The notes beneath the pieces were generated by a model. It saw only the letters and a list, made by a program, of their open reading frames with translations, did not search any database and had not been told where the DNA came from. The translations under genes and the position numbers were made by a program. A stretch of DNA of 64,000 nucleotides from CBDANO01 sp965197665 (GTDB lineage: Bacteria > Chloroflexota > Dehalococcoidia > Lucifugimonadales > UBA3495): NCBI GenBank assembly GCA_965197665.1, contig CBDANO010000005.1, positions 1,302,001-1,366,000 of the forward strand, written 5' to 3'. Shown in pieces: positions 7,958 through 16,529 of this stretch. How positions within the stretch are numbered: position 1 is the first letter of the stretch; each line of letters opens with the position of its first letter.

Positions 7958-8995
7958 ATGGTACTCGCGGACGATGAGTTTGTCGGCATCAATGAAATTG
8001 CCGACTTGGCCGGCGTGTCACGCCAGGCTGTATCCAACTGGAGAGCACGAGCTGCCAATTTCCCCAAACCAATCGCCGAGCTAAAGGCTGGGCCAGTGTT
8101 TCGCAGGTCTCAAATTCGATCTTGGCTACGGACGAGGAGAGTTCCAATGACCCATGTCATCTCGACTATCAACCTAAAAGGCGGTGTCGGAAAAACCACT
8201 ACGACAGTCGCGCTGGCCGAAACAATGTCCGTGGAAAAGGGGAAGCGAGTGCTGGTCATCGACCTAGACCCACAGACCAACGCTACCACCATGTTAATTG
8301 GCGAGGATCGCTGGTACAACCTCAACAAGAATGAACGGACGTTAGCGCGCCTTTTCAAGGATGCACTGGACCCTGATCCTGACAACAAGAAATTCAATCT
8401 CGGGGCGACATTGCAGAAGAGAGTATCTGACGTCATAGACTCGAATATTGACCTATTGCCGTCAAGCCTGGACTTGATTGACGTTCAAGACCAGCTTGCC
8501 ACAATTCCCAGCGGACGGTTCTACTCCGTCAACCCCATCGAACTGCTATGGCGTGCCGTAAAAACCAAGCTGGATGACTATGACATTGTTCTCGTGGATT
8601 GTCCTCCCAATCTTGGAATCATCACCTTGAACGGCCTGAGGATCTCCCACGGGTACATCATCCCGACAATTCCGGACCACCTCTCGACTTATGGCATTCC
8701 CCAAATCGTAAAAAGGGTGGGGGCGTTCTCCGAGGAAATAGCCGAAACTATAGAGCCTCTGGGCATCGTGGTAACTAAGTACCAAGCGCAATCCACACTC
8801 CACAACAATACCTTGCGAGGGTTGCAGTCCAGCGGGGATGCCCCAGTTTTTGAAACTATAATCCGGCAGGCGAATTCTATAGCTGCCGCAGCCGAGCACA
8901 CATCGAAACGAACTCTCAGACAAAAATATGGACCCGGTGGCTTCGCCGACGACTACATAGCTCTCGTCGGCGAAGTCCTGGGCACTTTGGAGTGA
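7958..8995 (+). CDS. ParA-family ATPase with N-terminal helix-turn-helix
   Basis: The protein has 345 residues. Residues ~8-60 form an AlpA/MerR-like HTH (INEIADLAGVSRQAVSNWRA). From ~65 a ParA/Soj ATPase follows: deviant Walker A NLKGGVGKTTTTVALAE, Walker A' LVIDLDPQTNATT, and Walker B region VLVDCPPNLGIITLNGL. HTH-ParA fusions usually autoregulate their operon and bind DNA non-specifically as part of partition or positioning. It is first in the ten-gene run, four bases before the SAP-like gene. Candidate operators sit immediately upstream. The ATPase family is clear; its role in this operon (partition of an element, or a sensor in a defence system) is open. Confidence 0.9.
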   Translation: MVLADDEFVGINEIADLAGVSRQAVSNWRARAANFPKPIAELKAGPVFRRSQIRSWLRTRRVPMTHVISTINLKGGVGKTTTTVALAETMSVEKGKRVLVIDLDPQTNATTMLIGEDRWYNLNKNERTLARLFKDALDPDPDNKKFNLGATLQKRVSDVIDSNIDLLPSSLDLIDVQDQLATIPSGRFYSVNPIELLWRAVKTKLDDYDIVLVDCPPNLGIITLNGLRISHGYIIPTIPDHLSTYGIPQIVKRVGAFSEEIAETIEPLGIVVTKYQAQSTLHNNTLRGLQSSGDAPVFETIIRQANSIAAAAEHTSKRTLRQKYGPGGFADDYIALVGEVLGTLE

Positions 8996-8999
8996 CGCT

Positions 9000-9410
9000 A
9001 TGGACCTACAGCGTGCAATGCAGAATCTGGCCAAGGTTATTTCGGATGAAGCGGACCGCAATCCTGAATTCGAAGACCGGGTCCGCGAAGCGTTGGGCTT
9101 GTCTGCCGCAGACGTCAATCATAGCGGTTCACGAAAGAGAACAAGCGCGGAATCAACGGGACCGGCACGGGGGCGTAATCGGCGGACACCAGCAGTGCTG
9201 GATCCGATCGAACTAGTACAAGAGAGTGAGCAAGTCTTGCGTGAACAGCTCACTCTCTTGACGGTGGAGCAGCTCAAAGACATAGTTGCGGACCATGGTA
9301 TGGATCCCAGTAGGTTGGTGATGAAATGGAGAATCCGGGACAGGATTGTCAATCACATTGTGGAGATGGCAAATTCTCGTTCTCGAAAGGGAGACGCGTT
9401 CCGCTCCTAA
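9000..9410 (+). CDS. SAP-like domain protein, ParA partner candidate
   Basis: The protein has 136 residues and starts four bases after the ParA stop. Residues ~1-40 are helical (MQNLAKVISDEADRNPEFED), then a basic low-complexity linker (GSRKRTSAESTGPARGRNRR), then a helix pair LTVEQLKDIVADHGMDPSR, followed by KWRIRDRIVNHIVE, that resembles SAP or Rho-N DNA/RNA-binding folds. The tail SRSRKGDAFRS is basic. Position and size fit a DNA-binding ParB-like or accessory partner, but no ParB motif is present. Confidence 0.6.
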   Translation: MDLQRAMQNLAKVISDEADRNPEFEDRVREALGLSAADVNHSGSRKRTSAESTGPARGRNRRTPAVLDPIELVQESEQVLREQLTLLTVEQLKDIVADHGMDPSRLVMKWRIRDRIVNHIVEMANSRSRKGDAFRS

Positions 9411-9696
9411 TCCGAAAAGAGCCCCGAGCCAAAAGCAACCGAGCAAAATCAATTGATACTCACTGCCGCTAGCTTGGGGGTACTATTAGCGGGTTGGAAG
9501 TTGCAATGCCGGTTCCCCAATGAACGGTACACTCTTTTCGGTAGTGGAACGCGCTCGAACGAGCTTACCCAGGCCCTGCAGGTCTGCAAAAAGGGAGCGT
9601 ACAAAATTGGAACAACGGCAGGAAATCCTAAGATGCTACGGGCTTCTTGTCCGATTAAGGGACTGGTAGGGCAAAGGAAACAGCAGCTAGGTTTGG
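9411..9696 (+). other. Gap between operon genes with doubtful 87-residue frame
   Basis: A TTG-started frame at 9453-9716 (MILTAASLGVLLAGWKLQ..., 87 residues) would overlap the next gene by 20 bases. It matches nothing I know, and a minus-strand frame of equal length covers it. It may be a small operon protein or spacer; I do not call it a gene. Confidence 0.3.
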
Positions 9697-10995
9697 GTGG
9701 CATCACGCATGAATAGGAATACTCCGTTTCATCAACGCGGCCCTATTTTGAGGTGGGTGGATTACGCCAGGCGTTCTTGGCAACGCGTGGGACACCTACG
9801 CGTACTTTGTTCCGTCGCACATCCGGGGAATAGAACTAATCTTGAAGGTTTGTCTAAGCGCTTCGAGAGTGTGATCACGAGCCTTCGCAAGATTCCGGAG
9901 GGGTCTGAAGAGCGGGTGAGGGATTACATTCGCAATTACCGAGGCAATCGATATCGAGGAAGGAAAGACCTTCTTTCTCCAGTGGAGCTCCAAGACTTGT
10001 ACCTATCGGACCCCGAATTGCCATCTCAGTCGGGAGCAATCACGGGAGACGCGGCTACGGCCGGGTATCGACACGCCGTTTATGTAGAAATGCCGACATG
10101 GGGAGTCAGGCTACGATTGTTACGGCGTGACAATTACACTCTGACAGATCGAGGTAAAGTATTACTTGGTCTGAGACGACAGTCGGACGATGATCTCCGG
10201 ACATTCAACCCAGCATCGAATCTGTATCTGGTTACACCAGGTGAAAGATATTTCTTCCTTTACTGTGCCTTGGATGCCGATGGGGACCTAATCCAAAGAA
10301 TTTTCTCTGAAATCTTGCGACGCGAGAGTTCTTTCTCCCGCCGGGAGGTTGGGCAAATAGCAGCTGAAGCGTTGGATAGCCTGTCTACCAGTAGGCTCTC
10401 TCGAGTTGCAAGCGGGCAAGAAAGAATACTCAAAGACAGGATTGCCACAACCGTCAAGGCGATTAAGAACCAGAAAGGTTCCGGGATGGGTCCATGCGAG
10501 TCCGTGGCAACACCTAGGACGGAGCCGTTGGTCGATTGCGGCATTTTGGAGCGGACTGACCGCAACAGTTATAACTATTTGATGACTGAAAAAGGACGGC
10601 GATTCGCTAGTGCCCTGGTGGAAGCACATTCTATCGATAGCATTCTTGAAAACGGTCTCGCCCAATGGTCTGTACACCTTTCGAATGGCGGCAACGCGCC
10701 AGGGGGCAGGACAGGTGATGTGAGACCCTTCATTGCTAAAGGGTACTCGCTGCTTCGCTCCGGTCTCGGATATTGCTCGATCCGTGAGGTAGCAGTAATG
10801 GCTATTGCGATGGCTATTGATGAAGGATCTTGCTCATTTGAATTGGCAGATGTCGAGAACGTGATTTCAGAGTTGGCCCGGAACCACGGAAGAGACGTTC
10901 GGTTTACCAAGTCTCGACAAGGAGAGATAGCACAGGTCAGAATCTCCCCGCGGGTCTTAGCAGAGTTAACTATTGACCATGAAACCTCGCGTTAG
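9697..10995 (+). CDS. Unknown 432-residue operon protein
   Basis: GTG at 9697 or the internal ATG at 9709 starts a protein of about 430 residues that I do not recognise. It is mixed alpha/beta and basic at the start. It has segments resembling winged-helix units: YTLTDRGKVLLGLRRQSDDD near 150 and NYLMTEKGRRFASALVEAH near 290 both look like the recognition-helix-to-wing stretch of a wHTH. There is no transmembrane segment or obvious catalytic motif. The last 17 bases overlap the next gene, so translation is probably coupled. A DNA-binding or adaptor role for the operon is inference. Confidence 0.65.
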   Translation: MASRMNRNTPFHQRGPILRWVDYARRSWQRVGHLRVLCSVAHPGNRTNLEGLSKRFESVITSLRKIPEGSEERVRDYIRNYRGNRYRGRKDLLSPVELQDLYLSDPELPSQSGAITGDAATAGYRHAVYVEMPTWGVRLRLLRRDNYTLTDRGKVLLGLRRQSDDDLRTFNPASNLYLVTPGERYFFLYCALDADGDLIQRIFSEILRRESSFSRREVGQIAAEALDSLSTSRLSRVASGQERILKDRIATTVKAIKNQKGSGMGPCESVATPRTEPLVDCGILERTDRNSYNYLMTEKGRRFASALVEAHSIDSILENGLAQWSVHLSNGGNAPGGRTGDVRPFIAKGYSLLRSGLGYCSIREVAVMAIAMAIDEGSCSFELADVENVISELARNHGRDVRFTKSRQGEIAQVRISPRVLAELTIDHETSR

Positions 10996-11512
10996 CCTCG
11001 CCCGGAACGTCAAAGTGGCCGTTGTCAAAAACAGCGTTCACGAAGTCTTTGCATCCCGGCTGAGGCGGGCTGGCAAATTTGCCAAGACGATCGTTATCGC
11101 GTCTCCTTGGATAAGCAGCGAAGGTTCGGGTGAAAACACGCTGAAGACAATTACTAGCGTCGTTCAAAGGCACAATGTTGCTACTTATGTATTTACGAGG
11201 GCACCGCAGAGCCAGGCTCATCGCCGGGCATTAGATACGCTAGCCAAATGCCCATCGGTGGAGATCGTGTTCAACGAAAGCTTGCACGCCAAGATTTATG
11301 CTTGTCTAGCTCCATACCCGTATGGGTTCGCTTTGCTTGGCTCTGCCAACATGACTGATGCCTCCAGCCAGTTGTATGAAGTCGGTCTCATAGTTTCGTC
11401 AACGGGTGGAGGAGAGGAAACCGTCAGAGAACTAGCGTCTTACGGGTTGGACTTTTTGCGAACTCGCCCCGAGTCAATCGTGTTCAAACGAATCTCAAGA
11501 GGAAGGCAGTGA
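10979..11512 (+). CDS. Phospholipase D-like (HKD) nuclease domain protein
   Basis: ATG at 10979 gives about 177 residues. It has one HKD half-site: LHAKIYACL at ~105 followed by ALLGSANMTDASS, the usual H-x-K...GS.N motif of PLD-family nucleases. Upstream FAKTIVIASPWISSEGSG is the conserved strand preceding it. Single-HKD proteins of this size act as homodimeric nucleases, as in NucA/Nuc. The gene overlaps both neighbours by a few bases. It is the only clear nuclease in the operon and is the candidate effector. Confidence 0.85.
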   Translation: MKPRVSLARNVKVAVVKNSVHEVFASRLRRAGKFAKTIVIASPWISSEGSGENTLKTITSVVQRHNVATYVFTRAPQSQAHRRALDTLAKCPSVEIVFNESLHAKIYACLAPYPYGFALLGSANMTDASSQLYEVGLIVSSTGGGEETVRELASYGLDFLRTRPESIVFKRISRGRQ

Positions 11513-11517
11513 CACTT

Positions 11518-12723
11518 ATGGCTTACGAGAATCTAAGCCTAAAGGAATATTTCTCGCTGAAGTATAAGGAGTCGTTCTCCATAGATCCTTGGACCGACAA
11601 AAAAATTTACTTCGGGGACACTCAACTGATCGACCGCATCAAACGCCGTGTTGAAACTGACTTCGTGCAGCCCAGAGGGGTACCCAAGTTTTTCGTGTAT
11701 GGTGCGTATGGGTCAGGGAAAACCCACACTCTCGCTTATATCTCCTACGTGCTCGAGCAAAACACAATGCACCCATCAGAACCTATCTACGTTGATATCG
11801 CCCCCTTGAGGGCGCGGGATGGTTTTCAAAGGATCTATTCAAGACTGCTGGATGCTGTGGGATTAGACCGCGTGCGGGAGGCTGCGGAAAAAGTAGCCGA
11901 CGGGTTCGACGAGACCGATAAAATCCAGGCGATGTTGGATAAGAACGTGCTTCCTCATGGGGACAGCACTCTGAAAGCGTCCCAGGCCAATGTTTTTCGA
12001 AATGTCTTGTACGGAGGACGTCAAACCCAGTTATCTTGGGAATGGATGAAAGGACGCAAGAATACTCCGGACCAGGCAACTATGCTCGGCGTACAGAAAG
12101 ATCTCACCGAGCCGTCGGACTTAGTAAGTTGCTTGTTAAACATCGGTTCCCTCTTCCACCTTGGAACCGGCAAGAAATTGGTTTTCTTGGTGGACGAAGT
12201 TGAGGCCATCAGGTCTGTCACAAACTCTGACTCAATGGACGAGATTCAACATATGCTCCGGTTGCTCTTGGAAAACTCCAATACTGTCGTGGGGTTGATT
12301 CTCGCAGTTCAATCAGAGGGAGGGATGGAAAATATCGGCGACGTATTCACAAGAGACGACATAAGGCGGCGAGTAGATTTCGACCTAGGCTACATGGATT
12401 TAACGGCTCTGGTTGATCAGGTTTCGAGCGCTCGCGCGTTTATGGAACTGGTTCTTCAATATCTTGTAGATCCGGACAAAGCTGACGAGGTGATCTGTAA
12501 CGAATTACTCAACACTAAGAAAGAGCTGTTCCCTTTCACCGAGTCGGCGGTAGATGCCGTTTGTCAGCATGTAGCCGATAACTTCCGACAAGCCTCGCCG
12601 GCCTTCATAATTTCGACAATGAGTAATGCCGCCGTGGAGGCTTGGCGTCGGCGTGCCGAACAAGATGTTCACGTCCTAGTGGACGATCAAATCGTAGAAG
12701 AAACAATATTCCCAGAAGGATAG
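11518..12723 (+). CDS. AAA-type ATPase (ORC/Cdc6-like P-loop protein)
   Basis: About 401 residues from ATG 11518; an upstream GTG at 11509 overlaps the PLD stop. Walker A is VYGAYGSGKTHTLAYI near residue 65 and Walker B is KLVFLVDEVEAI near 225. After it comes a sensor-like ILAVQSEGG strand, and an Arg-rich DDIRRRVDF segment fits an arginine finger. The C-terminal ~100 residues are helical (AVDAVCQHVADNFRQASPAF), as in the winged-helix lid of Cdc6-like ATPases. It is the first of three ATPases in the operon, all with the same GKTHTL P-loop. The gene starts six bases upstream of HerA's start region. Confidence 0.85.
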   Translation: MAYENLSLKEYFSLKYKESFSIDPWTDKKIYFGDTQLIDRIKRRVETDFVQPRGVPKFFVYGAYGSGKTHTLAYISYVLEQNTMHPSEPIYVDIAPLRARDGFQRIYSRLLDAVGLDRVREAAEKVADGFDETDKIQAMLDKNVLPHGDSTLKASQANVFRNVLYGGRQTQLSWEWMKGRKNTPDQATMLGVQKDLTEPSDLVSCLLNIGSLFHLGTGKKLVFLVDEVEAIRSVTNSDSMDEIQHMLRLLLENSNTVVGLILAVQSEGGMENIGDVFTRDDIRRRVDFDLGYMDLTALVDQVSSARAFMELVLQYLVDPDKADEVICNELLNTKKELFPFTESAVDAVCQHVADNFRQASPAFIISTMSNAAVEAWRRRAEQDVHVLVDDQIVEETIFPEG

Positions 12724-12729
12724 ACGCTA

Positions 12730-14070
12730 ATGCGAAGATTTCGTGCGACACCTTCAGTTGGCCGTGCGCGCTCTGTTGTAATTGGTCCTCCTGGAGGTGA
12801 GCGTCAGGTACTGCTTGGCCGATTGTCAGAAATCGGGCCACAGAAGGAAATCTGGCTCGATGTTGACAAGGAGCACGTGGTTGCCGTTCTGGGGAAACGA
12901 GGCTCAGGAAAAACCCACACACTGGGAGTCTTGGTCGAGGGCCTTGGCCTCAAAGATTCTTCGCGCAAACTTGGTAACGATTCTTCCGACCGGGCGGTAT
13001 TGGTCTTCGATACATTGAATCTCTTTCAGTGGATTGGGGTGCCTCTTGCATCGGCTAAGGGGCCCGAGTCAAAGCTCCAGCGAGAGAGGGCCCGGTCCTG
13101 GAATCTGCCGGAAGTTCAATTGAGTCCGAAGCTTTGGCACCTGGCTGGATCGCATGGTGCAAGCCACGGTTCGAATCCATTCCAAGTTACTGTGGCCGAC
13201 ATGTCTCCTCAGGATTGGGGCTTGCTAATGGACGTGGACATAGTTGCTGAACCTATGGGCCAGCTCATCGCTGCGGCCTACGACAAGGTTACCCGCACTG
13301 GGTGGCACAAGGCTGGAAGGCGCACCGGTCCAACTCCCTACTACTCGATAACTGACCTCGTTGAGTGTATTTCCGAAGACAAGGATTTGGCTAACGACTT
13401 CGCCTCTGATACCCGGAGGGCAGTAAGGCAACGCTTGAACTCTCACGAGCGAACCGGGCTTTTTTCCACTTCAGGTACTCAACTGGCCGATGTTCTTAGG
13501 CCTGGTGAGGTCTCAGTAGTTCTTCTAGCTCATGTTGGCGAAGATCTGCGGACTCTGGTCGTGTTCCTCCTGATACGAAAAGTTTTGGAGCAACGCGCTG
13601 CCGACTCTGAAGCCACGAAAAATGCTCTCATTACAGGTAGAACCCTCGAGGATCCGGTTGTACCAAAAACCTGGGTCATTCTTGACGAAGCCCAGAATAT
13701 CATCCCCGAGAGAACTGCATCTTTCGCCAACAGGGAACTCACGCGGTTCGTCAGAGAGGGCCGAAACTTTGGTCTATCGATGGGCATCAGCACGCAACAA
13801 CCAAGAGCAATCGATAGCCGAGTCATGGCTCAGGTTGACGTGCTCATAGCTCACACGCTTACAGTTGCGCAAGATACTAATTACTTAACGTCCAACCTCA
13901 AAGCATCATCACCCACGGGTATCCAATTGGGAAACAAAAGCTTGGAAATGGCGGAAGCGCTAAGAGAGCTTGATGTGGGGCAATGTCTGGTATCGTCGGT
14001 GGACGCCCCCAGGTCCTATTTTGTGGAGATGCGACCCAGAGTCACACCGCATGGGGGCTTTGAAGCCTGA
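12730..14070 (+). CDS. HerA/FtsK-like ATPase (DUF87 type)
   Basis: The protein has 446 residues. A short beta-rich N-terminus (HAS-barrel-like) leads to VVAVLGKRGSGKTHTLGVLV (Walker A). Further on come AVLVFDTLNLFQW, Walker B WVILDEAQNIIPE, and FVREGRNFGLSMGISTQQPR, which is the HerA arginine/sensor segment. HerA proteins are hexameric DNA-translocating ATPases that work with nucleases. Here the partner would be the PLD protein or an unknown neighbour; there is no NurA. Its TGA overlaps the next ATG by one base. Confidence 0.88.
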   Translation: MRRFRATPSVGRARSVVIGPPGGERQVLLGRLSEIGPQKEIWLDVDKEHVVAVLGKRGSGKTHTLGVLVEGLGLKDSSRKLGNDSSDRAVLVFDTLNLFQWIGVPLASAKGPESKLQRERARSWNLPEVQLSPKLWHLAGSHGASHGSNPFQVTVADMSPQDWGLLMDVDIVAEPMGQLIAAAYDKVTRTGWHKAGRRTGPTPYYSITDLVECISEDKDLANDFASDTRRAVRQRLNSHERTGLFSTSGTQLADVLRPGEVSVVLLAHVGEDLRTLVVFLLIRKVLEQRAADSEATKNALITGRTLEDPVVPKTWVILDEAQNIIPERTASFANRELTRFVREGRNFGLSMGISTQQPRAIDSRVMAQVDVLIAHTLTVAQDTNYLTSNLKASSPTGIQLGNKSLEMAEALRELDVGQCLVSSVDAPRSYFVEMRPRVTPHGGFEA

Positions 14071-14939
14071 TGCAAACGGAAGGAACTCCCAATAGAGTAG
14101 CCGCGCTGGAAGCTAGGGTCGCTGCGCTCGAACTCTCAGTTGGTCGTCTAATTTTAAATTCCACGTCTTCACCCGCGGCATTGGCCTATCCAGAACCATT
14201 AGCCACCCCATTGGTTAAAGAGAGTGGAGCCGGTCTCCACCATGAAAAGTTCTTTAGCCTATTGGACGCAGGTGAAGCATGTCTACAGTACACGGGAGCA
14301 ATGGCAATCGCGCTGTGCAAATCTGGCGGGCATGGGTTTGACCCTAGTCAAGAATTACGACAACCGCTTTCTTTAGGCCGTTGGGCTGAGTTAACCAGAA
14401 CCCTGCTCGGATGGCATGGATTACCTGACAATCCCATCAGTCAAGCCATGAAATCTTCACTTTGGAGGCCAAATGGCAGATTCACACCAAGTGGTCGTTA
14501 TCTTCTGGAAGAATTCATCAGCATACGAAATAGCCAGAGAGGTCATGCCTCATCGCTTCCTGATGAAGCCTATGGGGCCCTCCATTTGAGGTATTCTACA
14601 GAGCTCCTTGACGCGCTGAGCTCTTTCACCTATCTGACCTATCCGCTGGTGAGGATTGAGTCAGTGGACATTCAAACTGATCCTTTTAGCTATGATATAC
14701 GTCTACTAGTTGGACCTCCACCTCTGACCAGTACCGAACGGATTCAGGCCGCCCTGCGTCTACCAACTGGCGCAGTCTGTGTTTGGGACCGTGCTGACAC
14801 TCTATTGGATTTGGGGGGTCTCATCATTTATCGGAGTTGTCCCACTTGTAACCTTGAACACACATTTTTCTTGGAACGATTAGAGAGCAACGCTAAGCGT
14901 TATCACTCATATTTTGGCAACCACCGGTTTAGCGAGTAG
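14070..14939 (+). CDS. Unknown protein with coiled coil and HEPN-like motif
   Basis: The protein has 289 residues. Residues ~8-30 form a short coiled coil (RVAALEARVAALELSVGRL). The central helical part contains EFISIRNSQRGHASSL, an R-N-x4-H arrangement like the catalytic Rx4-6H motif of HEPN RNases. The C-terminal ~80 residues include CPTCNLEHTFFLE, a half zinc ribbon. It overlaps the HerA stop and sits six bases before the second AAA gene. A HEPN ribonuclease effector is an attractive reading, but the family is not confirmed and the motif alone is weak evidence. Confidence 0.6.
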   Translation: MQTEGTPNRVAALEARVAALELSVGRLILNSTSSPAALAYPEPLATPLVKESGAGLHHEKFFSLLDAGEACLQYTGAMAIALCKSGGHGFDPSQELRQPLSLGRWAELTRTLLGWHGLPDNPISQAMKSSLWRPNGRFTPSGRYLLEEFISIRNSQRGHASSLPDEAYGALHLRYSTELLDALSSFTYLTYPLVRIESVDIQTDPFSYDIRLLVGPPPLTSTERIQAALRLPTGAVCVWDRADTLLDLGGLIIYRSCPTCNLEHTFFLERLESNAKRYHSYFGNHRFSE

Positions 14940-14945
14940 GAACCG

Positions 14946-16076
14946 ATGGCAGATGATAACGCGCGGCATGACGCTATAGGACTGCTGGGGCTAGCTTCAT
15001 GGCCGTTCAACGTCGTACCGATTCAAGATGCTAGCCTTATTTGGGCCGACCGAAAAGACGTCCGCAGGCAAATTGAGCGCCTGGTGCGCCGGCTTAGTCG
15101 GCACCAGTCATCGACACTTCATTTGTTGTGGGCGGATTTTGGCGCAGGGAAGACTCACACTTTGCTCTATTTGCAGCAACTTGCTCTCTCAGTAGCCGGT
15201 AGCGGCATATTCCCAGTGTATACGGTATTGCCCAGGGTGCCTCGTTCGTTTGTGGACATATACAGAGCCATAATCCAAGGGGTTGGGTTTGACCGCATGT
15301 TATCGGTCTACGAAGCCAACAGGCGTAGTGGTCAAGAATCATCCTTGACTCTTGGAGCGCTTTCTGGCTTTACTCCCGGTTTAAGGACGGCCTTCGAAGC
15401 TTTGCGCATAGGTAACGACGTGCTCAGGGAGACATCCATAAGGTGGCTCATGGCAGACCCATCTCTTACACGCAGAGAACTCCATGATGCATCCCTTCCC
15501 AGCAGGATTCGGTCCACTGATGAAGCCTTGGCGATGCTCTCATCCATTACTAAGCTGTTGCTCACTCAAAGTTCGCGCGTCTTGTTAATGATCGATGAAT
15601 TCCAAAGGTCGGGTCTGTTACGTCGGGCGCATCTGGACGAGATGAATGCTGGACTCCACACCTACTTCAACGATTGTCCTCAAGGATTGTCCTTGATCCT
15701 CTCGTTCTCGTTCGGTTCGGTGGACAACATACGCCACCATCTAAACGAAGAGCTGCAGAGTCGGGCCGACCCTGTAATTCTTGCTATTCCGGCGTTAGAC
15801 AAGCCGAGTGCTTGTGAATTTCTTATGGATCTGGTGACTGAGTCGAAAGCGCCAGATAAGGACATCAACATTAACGAAGACGTTTATCCTGTTATTGCGG
15901 AATATGTGGCCGAACGAGGTGGGATTTCGCCGCGTCGTTTGATTCAGGCCGCTGCTTCAGTTTTCTCAGAATCGTTGCTAGACTTGGAAGATAAGCTAAT
16001 AACCACTGTCGATGCCGACTACGCAAGGGACATCATGAATAGTCTCGGACCCATAGGTCCGGCGGACAGGGAGTGA
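14946..16076 (+). CDS. Second AAA-type ATPase
   Basis: The protein has 376 residues. The N-terminal segment names a short loading region (LASWPFNVVPIQDASLIWAD), then Walker A LLWADFGAGKTHTLLYL near 60 and Walker B RVLLMIDEFQRSG near 213. A sensor strand GLSLILSFSFGS and the C-terminal helical lid (ISPRRLIQAAASVFSE) follow. The architecture parallels the ATPase at 11518 but the two are not close copies. Such ATPases load or regulate a partner motor. The stop is separated from the PC4-like start by three bases. Confidence 0.83.
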   Translation: MADDNARHDAIGLLGLASWPFNVVPIQDASLIWADRKDVRRQIERLVRRLSRHQSSTLHLLWADFGAGKTHTLLYLQQLALSVAGSGIFPVYTVLPRVPRSFVDIYRAIIQGVGFDRMLSVYEANRRSGQESSLTLGALSGFTPGLRTAFEALRIGNDVLRETSIRWLMADPSLTRRELHDASLPSRIRSTDEALAMLSSITKLLLTQSSRVLLMIDEFQRSGLLRRAHLDEMNAGLHTYFNDCPQGLSLILSFSFGSVDNIRHHLNEELQSRADPVILAIPALDKPSACEFLMDLVTESKAPDKDININEDVYPVIAEYVAERGGISPRRLIQAAASVFSESLLDLEDKLITTVDADYARDIMNSLGPIGPADRE

Positions 16077-16079
16077 ATA

Positions 16080-16529
16080 GTGGCTTACCGTGAAATTAGG
16101 AAGAACAGCTCGGAGACAGTCCGAGTTTCCGCGACGAGGTACCAAGGCCACGATTTGATTGATGTTAGGATTTTCGCGAGAACTAGAGGGGGAGAGATCA
16201 CAGCAACCCGCAAAGGGGTGTCTCTCAACGTAGACCAAGTGCCTGACCTATTGGAATGTCTAGAATGGTCGCTTCAACAGACTTGCGACGAAAGTCCGGA
16301 CAGGACAGAAGAAACTTCCCTGAATCCAGGTCAGGCTGATCTGCTAGCCGTGGAGGCACACGGAGTACTATCGAAGCACGGATTGCCGGTTCATTGGGAC
16401 CTAGCTGAAGCTATGGTACTAGAAAAGCCCGAAATGGCGCAGTTTACAAAATGGCAACTCCATTACGTTCTTGCAACCAGGCGCGATTTATTTATAAAGG
16501 AAGACACTGGATGTTTTCGGGCCATCTAG
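16080..16529 (+). CDS. PC4-like single-strand DNA-binding protein with C-terminal wHTH-like part
   Basis: The protein has 149 residues from GTG 16080. Residues 1-65 match the transcriptional coactivator PC4/p15 fold: YREIRKNSSETVRVSATRYQ, GHDLIDVRIF, then ATRKGVSLNVDQVPDLLECL. The C-terminal 65 residues (GLPVHWDLAEAMVLEKPEMA, then WQLHYVLATRRDLF) look like a small winged helix. PC4 domains bind single-stranded DNA; here it may hold unwound DNA for the ATPases or the glycosylase. The end overlaps the glycosylase start by 19 bases. Confidence 0.75.
   Translation: MAYREIRKNSSETVRVSATRYQGHDLIDVRIFARTRGGEITATRKGVSLNVDQVPDLLECLEWSLQQTCDESPDRTEETSLNPGQADLLAVEAHGVLSKHGLPVHWDLAEAMVLEKPEMAQFTKWQLHYVLATRRDLFIKEDTGCFRAI

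Noticed and set aside
9453..9716. 87-residue frame in the ParA/HerA operon gap
   Set aside because: Weak start, equal-length opposite frame and no known relative; mentioned only as a doubtful gap frame.
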